In this document: one piece after another, positions 1 to 9,357 of the stretch | Layout: each line of letters begins with the position of its first letter | Position numbering within the stretch: position 1 is the first letter of the stretch | Source: Lysinibacillus sp. SGAir0095 | GTDB taxonomy: Bacteria; Bacillota; Bacilli; Bacillales_A; Planococcaceae | Direction: 5' to 3' | NCBI RefSeq assembly: GCF_005491425.1 | Contig: NZ_CP028083.1 | Span: forward strand, 892,001 to 956,000 | DNA length: 64,000 nucleotides | Position numbers and translations under genes: made by a program | The notes under the pieces: model-generated | What the model saw: the letters and a program-made list of their open reading frames with translations, nothing else | What the model was told of the DNA's origin: nothing | Databases searched by the model: none

Positions 1-30
1 AAAACCAAAATACTGTATAAATTTTATAAA

Positions 31-66
31 GGAGAGGGCTTGCTAATTTTAGCAGCTCTCTCTTTT
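31..66 (+). terminator. Intrinsic terminator of an upstream gene
   Basis: A hairpin formed by GGAGAGGGCTTGCTAA and TTAGCAGCTCTCTC is followed by a short T run. Its polarity fits the end of a plus-strand gene lying left of the window. The remaining bases up to 201 hold the leader and probable promoter of the following SLH amidase gene; I found no convincingly spaced -35/-10 pair there. Confidence 0.6.
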
Positions 67-201
67 AGTATATGTAGAAAAATAAACCTTTATAGGGGAA
101 GGTTGAGAAAAAAAGAAATTTGTGTCATTTGACTGGTGTATTCATAGTATAAATTTGATAGACTAGTAGTATTCAAAGGAAAGGAGGAAACAAGAAAGAA
201 A

Positions 202-1911
202 ATGTCCGCTAAAAAAATAGTATCTATATTAGTAGCCTTATGTCTTCTTGTACCGGTTGTTGGAGCTCGTAATACAAGTGCAGCTGCTATTTTCGCAGAT
301 GTCCCTTCATCCCACGCTTTATATGAAGAAATAAACTATATTAAAAGTTTAAATATAGCGGGTGGATATAATGAAGGTGGAAAATTACTTTATAAACCTG
401 ATCTTCTAACTACTAGATCTCAAGTGACAATTATGCTGGTCAATGCAAGAGGTATAGCAAAAGTCAAAAAAGCAAAATCAAGTTATTCAGATGTCCCATC
501 AGGCTCAGGATTATCAGAATTTGTTGAAGGAGTCACTGCCAAAGGGTTATTAGTGGAAAAGTCAACAGATGGAAAATTCTATCCTAGTTTGGCTGTTACG
601 TTTAAAGAAGCAAGTTTATTAATTGCAAAAGCATATAATTTAGAGTTTGAAAAATATAGTACATATCCTGTACCTTTCAGTGGGATTAAAGCTTCAGATC
701 CTTATTATAAGTACATCAGTGCGTTATATTACTCTGGAATTCTAGAGGGCGATATTGGTGAAGTAAAACCAAATCAATATATTTCACGTGGATTATTTAG
801 CTTGTTATTAGCTCGTGCCAATAGTCCAACATTCAGACTGGAATTACCTATTCAAGGTGTTGCCGGACCTGAAGATGACGATGTAATTGGTAAAGTTGAA
901 GTAACGGTTGATAATCTAAATGTGAGAAGCACTCCAAGTACTTCATCAACTTCTAACCGTGTAGGACAAGTTGATAAAGGAACTCAGTTTAATGTTTATG
1001 AGGATAGTAATGGTTGGTTGAAAGTTGCCTATAAAGGTGTATATGCTTATATTTCAAAAGAGTATGCCAAATATATCTCTGGGGAAACAACTACACCAGA
1101 AACGCCTACACCAGAAGAGCCAACACCGCCAACTCCTGGTGAAGATGTGAAGGCTGATACAATCGGTCGTGTAACAGTAAATAATTTAAATGTACGATCT
1201 GGCCCTGGTGCATCTTATTCATCGATCGGTAAGTTAAATACAGGGGATGAAGTAGTCGTTCAAAGCATTTCGAATTACTGGGCAAAAATTAGTTATGGTA
1301 ACAAGGTCGGTTATACACATAAATCCTATTTGAAGCTGATTAATCAGACAAGTGGAGCATTGAAGAACCGAATTATCGTCCTAGATCCAGGTCATGGTGG
1401 CAAGGATCCAGGTGCAATTTCTGAATCAGCTACGGAGAAAGCTATCGTATTAAAAGTAGGCACTCTAGTTAAACAAAAATTAGAGGCAGCTGGTGCGAAA
1501 GTTGTGATGACCCGTACAGGAGATACGTATCCGACATTACAGGACCGTGTTAAAATAACGAATGATAACTATGGTGAAATCTTTGTAAGTATCCATGTTA
1601 ACTCAGCAGCTTCGTCTTCTGCTAAAGGTACAGAAACTTATTATAGTGTATCTTCAGGAGACATGTATAAAGAGGATATTAATCTTGCAACAAAGATTAA
1701 TAACCAAATTGTTACGAATGCCAACATGCAAAACCGTGGAGTTAAGGAACAATCATACTATGTAATTCATAATATGATTATTCCTTCAGTTTTGGTAGAG
1801 CTTGGATTTATCTCAAATAGTGATGATAAATCAAAATTAGTTAATGATAAATACGTTAGTATCTTTGCAGACTCTATCTATAAAGGGATTGTACAATACT
1901 ATAGTAATTAA
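202..1911 (+). CDS. S-layer-anchored N-acetylmuramoyl-L-alanine amidase (SLH x3, SH3 x2, Amidase_3)
   Basis: Secreted cell-wall hydrolase of 569 residues. A signal peptide (about residues 1-28) is followed by three SLH repeats (about 30-210) that should bind pyruvylated wall polymer. Next come a bacterial SH3 domain (about 230-292), a Thr/Pro/Glu linker and a second SH3 (about 322-381). The C-terminal half is a zinc-dependent Amidase_3 domain. The motifs DPGHGG (His398), SATEK (Glu412), SIHVNS (His465) and VELGFIS (Glu533) supply the expected zinc ligands and catalytic glutamate, so the enzyme should be active. It would cut the bond between muramic acid and the peptide stem. AAAGGAGGAA sits 12 bases before the ATG. 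The gene is monocistronic, with its own terminator, and faces away from the polymerase gene that follows. The family call is firm; the physiological role (separation, turnover, S-layer dynamics) is inferred. Confidence 0.93.
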   Translation: MSAKKIVSILVALCLLVPVVGARNTSAAAIFADVPSSHALYEEINYIKSLNIAGGYNEGGKLLYKPDLLTTRSQVTIMLVNARGIAKVKKAKSSYSDVPSGSGLSEFVEGVTAKGLLVEKSTDGKFYPSLAVTFKEASLLIAKAYNLEFEKYSTYPVPFSGIKASDPYYKYISALYYSGILEGDIGEVKPNQYISRGLFSLLLARANSPTFRLELPIQGVAGPEDDDVIGKVEVTVDNLNVRSTPSTSSTSNRVGQVDKGTQFNVYEDSNGWLKVAYKGVYAYISKEYAKYISGETTTPETPTPEEPTPPTPGEDVKADTIGRVTVNNLNVRSGPGASYSSIGKLNTGDEVVVQSISNYWAKISYGNKVGYTHKSYLKLINQTSGALKNRIIVLDPGHGGKDPGAISESATEKAIVLKVGTLVKQKLEAAGAKVVMTRTGDTYPTLQDRVKITNDNYGEIFVSIHVNSAASSSAKGTETYYSVSSGDMYKEDINLATKINNQIVTNANMQNRGVKEQSYYVIHNMIIPSVLVELGFISNSDDKSKLVNDKYVSIFADSIYKGIVQYYSN

Positions 1912-1913
1912 TT

Positions 1914-1959
1914 AAAAACCATCTAATTAGCCGTTCCTGGTTGGTTAGATGGTTTTTTT
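1914..1959 (+). terminator. Intrinsic terminator of the SLH amidase gene
   Basis: The arms AAAAACCATCTAA and TTAGATGG form a stem followed by seven T, starting three bases after the stop codon. Confidence 0.85.
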
Positions 1960-1977
1960 GTATTCTTGATAATGCAT

Positions 1978-2014
1978 AAAAAAAGTGAGATTTATCTTAA
2001 CGATAAACCTCACT
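1978..2014 (-). terminator. Intrinsic terminator of the Wzy-like gene
   Basis: Read on the minus strand, AGTGAGGTTTATC pairs with GATAAATCTCACT and is followed by a T run. It lies just after the stop of the minus-strand gene, back to back with the plus-strand terminator. Confidence 0.8.
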
Positions 2015-2021
2015 AGGAGTA

Positions 2022-3479
2022 CTACTTAATTGAATATTGTTTATAGTATTTGTTTTGGATGGCAAATAATCCAAGAATGATAAAGAAGAACAGTGTATAA
2101 ACTTTTAATTCCCAAATATTATAATATGCTCCAGAACAGCATGTTGATAACCAAAGACCTATCATAAAGATTCCGAATTTTGTATCGCGTTTCTTCCAGA
2201 ACAGGATCAGCATAGCTATTAAGAAGACTGCGAATAAAAGTACACCTATTGCGCCTGTTTCGGCAATGATTTGAATGTATTGATTATCTGAATAGATTTT
2301 GTTTTCAAAGTAAATCGATAGGTCAATTCCATACTCTTCATAGATTGGTGAGCCATAAGAAATTGTTGCCGCACCACCAAATGTACCAAACCCTGCACCT
2401 GTGACTGGGTAATCGCTAAGTATCTCAAATCCTTTTTTAATGTAGAAGATACGGCCATTTGAAGCCATTCGCTCTATATTTTTTTCATCTAAGGTTTGAT
2501 TGAAGCGGTCACCAATGCCTCCAGCAATTCCATCCGGCGCTTCAACACCTAACGCTTGAACTAGGTTTACCGCACCAATTACCGGGAAATATACAAAGGC
2601 AAATGCTGCGATACCACTAATAACCAATTGCTTGATTAATCGCCAATTTTTAGATAGTACAATGTAGACAATTCCTAATGCTACTGCGGAAATCACTGTC
2701 CCGCGAGAGAAAGTTAAAATAAAGATACCCATAAATAGAACTAAGCTTACGTTTAGTAAGGTTTTATATTCGCCATTTTTGAATAAATTCTTTAGGAACA
2801 ACACGGCGATAATGCTGAACATTAAGATTAAGGCTAATGAATTCGGATTACCCGGTAATCCATAAATACGGGACATATTCTCAGCGGATAGGACTGTGTG
2901 CTCCCAGTAATAAGGTAGTAGCCATCTTCGAATGGAAACCTTTTCGATAATACCATGTAAAGATAATAACCAACCTAATCCAACAGCAGTCCAAGCTAAT
3001 TTGACCATCCATTTATCCGGAAGCTGTGTACGAGATAGGAAGTAGTAAATTAAGTACATGATAAGGAATGTACGAACTTGGAACAAGACTGCCCCGATAC
3101 TAACTCCATTCATATAACCGATAATTGAGCCGAATATTAAAAATGCAAAGAATGCCCATTCAAATAATTTGAACTTTAATAATCCTTTAAGGTCGAATTT
3201 GCTCGAAATTAGAAGTTTAATTAGTAAGACTAATGTAATTAAATCTCCAATGTATTTTAATCCTGGATTTATTTCTACCAAGAATGGTCGAACTGATACG
3301 TAGACCACTAAATATAATAGACCTTCAAAGGGTTTCATGAAAGTAAATACGATAAATACAATACTCGTCACAATGATGGCCACTTTACTTGGAAGGGCAA
3401 GTGCGACAAAGGTGAAAAGTACAAGTAGAAATATGGATAGGAAATCCCTTGAAAGTAAAGTTTCCTTTAAACGCTGCAT
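2022..3479 (-). CDS. O-antigen ligase/polymerase-like membrane protein (Wzy_C family)
   Basis: Polytopic membrane protein of 485 residues with about 10-12 hydrophobic segments. It has one large outside loop (about residues 300-400) containing RIFYIKKGFEIL, YPVTGAGFGTFG and SDNQYIQIIAETG, the pattern of the O-antigen ligase/Wzy_C family. Members polymerise or transfer lipid-linked oligosaccharides on the outer face of the membrane. The neighbouring CsaB, glycosyltransferase and MurJ-like genes suggest it handles the secondary cell-wall polysaccharide that holds SLH proteins, but a different surface polymer is possible. AAAGGA precedes the ATG. It is transcribed opposite to both neighbours. Confidence 0.8.
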   Translation of the reverse strand: MQRLKETLLSRDFLSIFLLVLFTFVALALPSKVAIIVTSIVFIVFTFMKPFEGLLYLVVYVSVRPFLVEINPGLKYIGDLITLVLLIKLLISSKFDLKGLLKFKLFEWAFFAFLIFGSIIGYMNGVSIGAVLFQVRTFLIMYLIYYFLSRTQLPDKWMVKLAWTAVGLGWLLSLHGIIEKVSIRRWLLPYYWEHTVLSAENMSRIYGLPGNPNSLALILMFSIIAVLFLKNLFKNGEYKTLLNVSLVLFMGIFILTFSRGTVISAVALGIVYIVLSKNWRLIKQLVISGIAAFAFVYFPVIGAVNLVQALGVEAPDGIAGGIGDRFNQTLDEKNIERMASNGRIFYIKKGFEILSDYPVTGAGFGTFGGAATISYGSPIYEEYGIDLSIYFENKIYSDNQYIQIIAETGAIGVLLFAVFLIAMLILFWKKRDTKFGIFMIGLWLSTCCSGAYYNIWELKVYTLFFFIILGLFAIQNKYYKQYSIK

Positions 3480-3664
3480 ATAAAAATTCCTTTCGTTTGT
3501 AATTCTGCTGCAAATAATTATACCATCCTCTAGTCATTATACATAACATAATCTAAAGAAATTATTAAATCAATCCTCTCATTATATTAAAATTCAATTA
3601 CAAGTCTTCTTTTCTTAATAAGTATTTGATAGAATAAAACTAGTATAATAGAAGAGGAGAAAAT

Positions 3665-5608
3665 GTGCGTATGAAAAAGTTGATAGCTGTTATTTTTTCA
3701 TTGTCATTGGTCTTTACATTCGCTCAAAATTCGAGCGCAAATGACATTGATGAACACTGGGCAGAACCATATTTAACATATTTAATCCAAAATAATGTAG
3801 TCAATGCGGAAAATGGTAACTACTATCCGGATAGACAGATTACGAGAGCAGAATTTGCTAGTTTTATAGCAAGATCTTTAAAACTAACTGAAACCTCAAC
3901 AAAGAAATTTACCGATGTTCCTCCGTCTTATCAATATGCAGACGATATTTCAAAAGCAGCCCAAGCTGGAATTATTAGTGGGTATACAGATGGCACATTT
4001 AAGCCAACTGCAAAAATCTCACGTCAGCATATGGCGGTAATGTTAAATTCCGCTTTAAATCACATGGGAATGCCAAGTAAATCAGCTACATTGAAATATG
4101 CTGATACCAGCAAAATCTTAAAAAATTATGTAGATGCAGTAAATACAACAACAGCTTATGGACTATTTTCAGGTTCTCCAGCTGCCAATGGATCATACTA
4201 TTTCAATCCAAGTAATAATGCGTCAAGAGCACATGCTTCAGTGGTTGTCACTCAACTTGTTACACAAATTGCAACAATTAAACCTGAATCTGGATTGCAA
4301 ATACCGGAGATCAACACAGACAAGTATGAACTTAAAAAAGTAGTAAATGGACAAGCCGAGACAATTAAAACGGCAGGTACATATGAAGAGGTATTATCAA
4401 GCTTTAGTCTATCAAGTGGACATATAATTTCTCTAAATGGTAAGAACGTTAAGATTTCTTACGGTCTGGCAACTACAAATCAGTTAACAAATATTTATAG
4501 CAGTAATAAGGTGACAGCGATTACTTATGTAGAATCTGGTGCTGAACTACTCTATAAAAATGTTGATAGTAACCTACAATGGGTTGAGGTTCAAGTAGCT
4601 GGTAAAACAGGATATGTTCGATTATCCGATGTCACTTTAACACCATATGGATTGTTAGCTGGTCGTAACTCTTACAAGGTAGAGGGTGGATTACTTAAGC
4701 ACAATCTCTATAATCATGTGACGAAAAGAGCTGCTTCCTATACTGCTGGAAATGCACCTAGCTTCCTAAAAGAAGGGCAAACGTATTATAGCTTTGATGG
4801 TGCTACATTCATTGACAAAAATAGTCAAACTGTTGGAACAGCGTACAACTATTATCAATACCTTCCTGTTCACGCAAAAACAAACTATACAGCTGCTGAA
4901 ATTGATAGCTATATTCTAGCTAAGCTAACAGAATATGAAAATAAAGCAAATCAAAATCTTTCAGGCTACAGTATCTATAAAGATGCTACGAAAAAAAGTA
5001 AGTTAATAGGTATCGGTTCCCTCTTGAAAAAAATGGAAGAAACATATAATGTTAATGCTATGATGGTTCTTTCATTAGCTATCAATGAGAGTGCTTATGG
5101 TATGAGTGATCGTGCTCAATTAGAGAATAACCTATTTGGTTTATATGTTTACGATACGAATCCATTATTGAAGAAATTTGAGTCCGTAGAGTTGAACGTT
5201 AAAGAGTTAATCACAAAGTTCTGGAAAGCGAATTATATCCCACCAAACGCAAAATACGCGAGTGGAGCAGTACTGGGTAATAAAAACATTGGCTTTAACG
5301 TGAGATATGCTTCTGACCCATATTGGGGAGCAAAAGCAGCTGGACATTACTATCAAATGGACAAAGCAATGGGATTAAAAGATGCTAATGCGAATTATAA
5401 AATTGGTCTTACAAATACTTCTGGTTTAAATGTAAGAACTGGCGCTGGTACGTCTAATCCAAAAATATTCACATATTCGTCGGCAAACCTGCCAGTCTTG
5501 GTTGTAGGTGAACAGAGCGGTTGGTACAACATTGTCTCTGACTTAACAGGACTGCCAAATGGTTATGTCTCTGGAGAATATGTAGACATACTACCTACCT
5601 ATAAGTAA
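3665..5608 (+). CDS. SLH-anchored glucosaminidase-like wall hydrolase
   Basis: Secreted protein of up to 647 residues. A signal peptide is followed by three SLH repeats (about 27-74, 80-132, 143-199) and SH3-like beta segments around 290-330. A lysozyme-like glucosaminidase domain (about 420-570) contains NAMMVLSLAINESAYG, with Glu475 as the likely acid catalyst. A C-terminal SH3 repeat with LNVRTGAGTSN ends the protein. It should cleave peptidoglycan glycan strands next to N-acetylglucosamine while tethered to the wall polymer. The first start is GTG, five bases after GAGGAG; an in-frame ATG at 3671 lies 11 bases after it and starts directly at the signal peptide, so either is possible. It belongs to a family trio with the amidase before it and the glycosidase-like gene after it. 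Confidence 0.88.
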   Translation: MRMKKLIAVIFSLSLVFTFAQNSSANDIDEHWAEPYLTYLIQNNVVNAENGNYYPDRQITRAEFASFIARSLKLTETSTKKFTDVPPSYQYADDISKAAQAGIISGYTDGTFKPTAKISRQHMAVMLNSALNHMGMPSKSATLKYADTSKILKNYVDAVNTTTAYGLFSGSPAANGSYYFNPSNNASRAHASVVVTQLVTQIATIKPESGLQIPEINTDKYELKKVVNGQAETIKTAGTYEEVLSSFSLSSGHIISLNGKNVKISYGLATTNQLTNIYSSNKVTAITYVESGAELLYKNVDSNLQWVEVQVAGKTGYVRLSDVTLTPYGLLAGRNSYKVEGGLLKHNLYNHVTKRAASYTAGNAPSFLKEGQTYYSFDGATFIDKNSQTVGTAYNYYQYLPVHAKTNYTAAEIDSYILAKLTEYENKANQNLSGYSIYKDATKKSKLIGIGSLLKKMEETYNVNAMMVLSLAINESAYGMSDRAQLENNLFGLYVYDTNPLLKKFESVELNVKELITKFWKANYIPPNAKYASGAVLGNKNIGFNVRYASDPYWGAKAAGHYYQMDKAMGLKDANANYKIGLTNTSGLNVRTGAGTSNPKIFTYSSANLPVLVVGEQSGWYNIVSDLTGLPNGYVSGEYVDILPTYK

Positions 5609-5616
5609 ACCATTTT

Positions 5617-5716
5617 AGCTGTTTCATAGAGGATAGAACTATTAAATAGATTGAGAGCATTATTCTAGTTCTCAAAACTTATTTAACCTCTATCTCTCTA
5701 GTGAAGCAGCTTTTTT
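5617..5716 (+). terminator. Long imperfect hairpin / terminator after the glucosaminidase gene
   Basis: About 100 bases fold onto themselves. AGCTGTTTCATAGAG near the 5' end pairs with CTCTAGTGAAGCAGCT near the 3' end. Pairing continues inward through a TTAAATA block to TTGAGAG against GTTCTCAA. Six T follow. The stem is far longer than an ordinary terminator. Confidence 0.6.
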
Positions 5717-5759
5717 ACATAGATAATCTAGTAATAGAATAGGGGAATGAAAGATTGTT

Positions 5760-8000
5760 ATGAAAAAAATAATGCTTACATTAGTGGCCTGTATGCTGGC
5801 ACTAATGCCTTTCACGTCAGCAAGTGCAGCCGAAAAACCTTTGTCTTCTGGTGTTAAACTTACTCAATCTGTACATAAGGGAACCTATACGAATAATATC
5901 AATAACATACAAATAGACTTAACCGATTCATTTACGAAGGTGGGTATTGGTTTACCTAGCAGTTTTGCTAGTAGATCGACAACCACAAATATGGCCAACC
6001 GTGATTCTGTTGAAGGAAATCGAGTAGTAGGAGCAATCAACGGATCATTCTTTCATATGGAATCAGGACTTAATGGCTTTCCCATTTATTTAATCTCTAA
6101 AAATAATGAAATCTACTATGGGGGAATCATTTCGGAAGGCAATGATAGCTATGTGAATCAACCGATTGCCTTTGGAATAACATCTAATGGCCGTGCAGAA
6201 ATTGATTCGTATAATGTAAATATCTCCTTAGCTCACAAAGGAAATACATATTCAGTTAGTGGAGTAAACCGACAACGAGAAGACAATGAATCAATTTTAT
6301 TTACACCTCAAAATCATGAATCGATAACGAACTCTAATCCTTATGGAGTTCAATATGTAGTTCAAACAGATAGTCCTGTAAATTCAACGTATTTTGGGCA
6401 ATCATTAGTGGGGAAAGTAGTGAGTATTCAACCATATGGCTCAACAACACCTGTTACGATTCCTAAGAACGGATTTGTCATTTCAGCAAAGGGTAGCAAA
6501 GCTGATGAATTACAAAGTGTTTTAGTCGGTGATGAGATTTCTGTTTCCATCGATATAAATGAAAAATGGAAAAATTCTCAGTTTATGTTAGCAACAGGGC
6601 CTATGTTAGTAAAAGACGGTCAACGGTATATTACGATGAGTACTTCCAGTTCAAAAGCAACTGAAAGAACTGCTCGTAGTGCTGTGGCCATCAGTGCTGA
6701 TAAGTCCAAGGTAAGTTTTATAACAGTAGATAAAACGGCAAGCTCTAAAGGAATGAACCTAGTTGAATTTGCAAACTATATTGTCAGTTTGGGATATGAC
6801 CGCGCCATTAATTTAGATGGTGGTGGTTCAACTACCATGGCATACCGTAATCATGGCAGCAATAATGTTATCTTGGCTAATTCACCAGTTTATGGTTCCC
6901 AACGAGCAATTTCTACAATTTTAGAGGCAATCAGTACTGCACCAACATCTGAAGCGAAAACGGCTAATATCACTCGAACAAAAGTGGGAACATTATTAGC
7001 TGGAACAGGCTCTCAGGTGACAGTTAACTATTTATTGGATGCATACTATAATCCTGTAGCAATTGATTCTAGTAAACTGGCATTAGTGTCAGAAGGTAAA
7101 ACACTAAGAATCGAAGGTATGAAATTTATTTCAACTAAAGCAGCAAATGATCGAATTATTATCACATATAATGGCAAATCAGTAGGTTCATTCTCGGTGT
7201 CAGTCGTTGATGCACCAACTACAATGACGGTAAGTGGAAGTAAAGAAGTCGCAAAAGGAAAAAAGGCTGCTTATAGTGTAAACGCGAAAGATGCAAATGG
7301 TAATGGTTTAATTTATGACACTTCAATGGTGAAATGGTCAGTTGAAGGTAATATAGGGTCGATCGATAGTAATGGGGAATTTACAGCAAAAAGTGAAGGT
7401 TCGGGAAGTATTGTGGCAACACTTGGAACAAAGACGGTTTCATATCCAATCACAGTTCCAGCAGGCAGTATTTTTACAGATATAGCACCGTCTCACCCAT
7501 ATTACAGCCAACTGAAATATTTAGTTGAAAATGGTTATATTTCAGGCTATGAAGATGGATCATTTGGGCCGAATAATGAAATTACTCGTGCTCAAAGTGC
7601 AATTATCATTAGTAATGTTTTAAAATTAAATACAACCAACGTTGTAAATCCTAACTTTACAGATGTCCCAACTAAACATGAGTACTATAAACAAATTGCA
7701 GCTGTTGTGAATGCTGGAATCATGTCAGGCAAAGATGGTGGTAAAATTTTTGATCCCAACGGTAAGCTAACACGTGCTCAAATGGCAGTTATTATCGCCA
7801 ATGCCTTTGATTTAACTGGTACTTCAACAAAGCAATTCTCAGATGTACCAAATGGACATTGGGCGTATAGCTTTGTACAAGCACTAGCAAAAAGTAATGT
7901 AACTACTGGTTACCCAGATGGAACATTTAAACCGAACACAAATATTAATCGTGCTCATTTTGGATTGTTTGTGTACAATGGCATTCACCTGAAAAAATAA
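5760..8000 (+). CDS. SLH-anchored phosphodiester glycosidase (NAGPA-like) protein
   Basis: Secreted protein of 746 residues. A signal peptide ending at about residue 23 is followed by a NAGPA/phosphodiester glycosidase domain (about 75-395) with VGAINGSFF, ATGPMLVKDGQ and INLDGGGSTTMAY. Two Ig-like segments follow; the second (about 480-560) resembles BIG_2. Three SLH repeats (about 570-746) come last. The family removes sugar phosphodiesters; the wall teichoic acid hydrolase PhoY/YvnB type and YngK-like proteins are relatives in bacteria, but the substrate here is unknown. SLH domains are C-terminal, in contrast to the two genes before it. AGGGGA lies 13 bases before the ATG. A strong terminator follows. 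Confidence 0.88.
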   Translation: MKKIMLTLVACMLALMPFTSASAAEKPLSSGVKLTQSVHKGTYTNNINNIQIDLTDSFTKVGIGLPSSFASRSTTTNMANRDSVEGNRVVGAINGSFFHMESGLNGFPIYLISKNNEIYYGGIISEGNDSYVNQPIAFGITSNGRAEIDSYNVNISLAHKGNTYSVSGVNRQREDNESILFTPQNHESITNSNPYGVQYVVQTDSPVNSTYFGQSLVGKVVSIQPYGSTTPVTIPKNGFVISAKGSKADELQSVLVGDEISVSIDINEKWKNSQFMLATGPMLVKDGQRYITMSTSSSKATERTARSAVAISADKSKVSFITVDKTASSKGMNLVEFANYIVSLGYDRAINLDGGGSTTMAYRNHGSNNVILANSPVYGSQRAISTILEAISTAPTSEAKTANITRTKVGTLLAGTGSQVTVNYLLDAYYNPVAIDSSKLALVSEGKTLRIEGMKFISTKAANDRIIITYNGKSVGSFSVSVVDAPTTMTVSGSKEVAKGKKAAYSVNAKDANGNGLIYDTSMVKWSVEGNIGSIDSNGEFTAKSEGSGSIVATLGTKTVSYPITVPAGSIFTDIAPSHPYYSQLKYLVENGYISGYEDGSFGPNNEITRAQSAIIISNVLKLNTTNVVNPNFTDVPTKHEYYKQIAAVVNAGIMSGKDGGKIFDPNGKLTRAQMAVIIANAFDLTGTSTKQFSDVPNGHWAYSFVQALAKSNVTTGYPDGTFKPNTNINRAHFGLFVYNGIHLKK

Positions 8001-8006
8001 TAGAAA

Positions 8007-8037
8007 GCGCGTCTCATGAACCTGAGGCGCGTTTTTT
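8007..8037 (+). terminator. Intrinsic terminator
   Basis: GCGCGTCTCA and TGAGGCGCG form a stem with a TGAACC loop, followed by six T, directly after the glycosidase-like gene. Confidence 0.9.
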
Positions 8038-8170
8038 GTGTGTAAAAATACACAATTTCATGCAGTCGGGATAGATTAAAAGGGATTAAAAAAGTATGTT
8101 CATTCAGTAGGATATTATATTAAAGTTCCATTAAGTAATGACTATCTAGACATCTTTGTATCCAGTTATA

Positions 8171-8179
8171 TGGTATAAT
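8171..8179 (+). promoter_or_regulatory. Extended -10 promoter for the csaB operon
   Basis: TGGTATAAT matches the extended -10 consensus (TGnTATAAT), 33 bases before the csaB start. No good -35 box lies at 17 bases, which is tolerated with a TGn element. Confidence 0.5.
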
Positions 8180-8211
8180 TACTCATTATAAAATTAAAAG
8201 GATGTAGATTC

Positions 8212-9357
8212 ATGAAAATCGGAATCGTAGGGAACTACGGGAATGATAACAACGGTGACGAGGCGATTTTAGTAGGAATCCTTTCGCAGTTGAAAAGTAC
8301 ATTTTCCGTGAAGAACGAGGACATAACCGTATTTAGCAATAATACACAACAAACCTCTGAAAGATATGGGGTTAAAAGCTACCCACTCTACTATAAACAA
8401 GGGAACCTATATAAAACGTTTTATAAGACATATATGACAAATCAAAAGTATGTTTCACAATTTGATTTACTTGTTATTGGCGGCGGTGGAATCCTGATGG
8501 ACTTCTATCGTCGAGAAGCCCATCTGTATGGTACGTATGCGCTTATGGCGAAAAATTCAAAGATACCATATATCGTATATGGCTGCGGGGCGGGGCCGTT
8601 GGATACAATCTCTGGACGCTTTATGATTCGCTTAATGTGCAAGCATGCCGAAAATATCTCGGTTCGTGATCCAGAATCTAAGCAGCTTCTAAAAGAAATT
8701 GGTGTCAAAAAAGATGTAAAAGTCATTGGAGATCCAGCTTTTTCATTACATAAACCAAAAGAGGTACAAGCAGCAAAACCAGTCAGTATTGGTGTTTCTG
8801 CAGTGCCTATTTATAATGCGAATTATTGGCCATCAGGTGATGTCGATAAATACGAAACGTATGTGAAAAGCATGGCCATCAATTTAGATCATACGATTGA
8901 AAACCAAAATGTAATCATTACATTTTTTGCAACGAAATATCCTCAGGATGTTTATGTAACAAAGGATATACAAAAATATATGAAGCATAAAGAAAAAGTA
9001 AAAATCATTGATGCCAATTTACATCCTGATCGTTTACTTGAAATGACAGCTTCTTTTGATATTGTCGTGGGAACTCGTTTACACTCGTTGATATTGGCAA
9101 CCAATTCCCAAACGCCTATTATCGCACTTTCCTATCATCAAAAAGTAACTAATTTTATGAAACTAATTAATGCATCGGAACGTTGTATTTCATTAGAAGA
9201 AATCCAACAGAACCCAAATGTAATAGCGAAAGCAGTTGCGAATATGCAGAAAAATTGGGAAGAAGTTATGGAAGAAACAAAGGATATTTCTGAAAGACTG
9301 TATTCAGAAGCTATGAGTGGAAAACAATTGATGGTAAAGGCAGTGAAGGACAAATGA
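8212..9357 (+). CDS. csaB: CsaB, polysaccharide pyruvyl transferase
   Basis: Transfers a pyruvate ketal from phosphoenolpyruvate to the secondary cell-wall polysaccharide, the modification SLH domains need for binding (known from Bacillus anthracis). The 381-residue protein has the family features: GDEAIL near the N terminus, GGGGILMDFY at about residue 90, and GTRLHSLI at 287-294 with the conserved His291. AAAAGG precedes the ATG. It is the first gene of a three-gene operon in which each start overlaps the previous stop by four bases. Three SLH proteins immediately upstream and slaP-secA2 downstream support the S-layer assignment. Confidence 0.92.
   Translation: MKIGIVGNYGNDNNGDEAILVGILSQLKSTFSVKNEDITVFSNNTQQTSERYGVKSYPLYYKQGNLYKTFYKTYMTNQKYVSQFDLLVIGGGGILMDFYRREAHLYGTYALMAKNSKIPYIVYGCGAGPLDTISGRFMIRLMCKHAENISVRDPESKQLLKEIGVKKDVKVIGDPAFSLHKPKEVQAAKPVSIGVSAVPIYNANYWPSGDVDKYETYVKSMAINLDHTIENQNVIITFFATKYPQDVYVTKDIQKYMKHKEKVKIIDANLHPDRLLEMTASFDIVVGTRLHSLILATNSQTPIIALSYHQKVTNFMKLINASERCISLEEIQQNPNVIAKAVANMQKNWEEVMEETKDISERLYSEAMSGKQLMVKAVKDK

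Noticed and set aside
128-153. TTGACT/TATAAA promoter for the first SLH gene
   Set aside because: The spacer is about 13 bases, too short to accept without more evidence.
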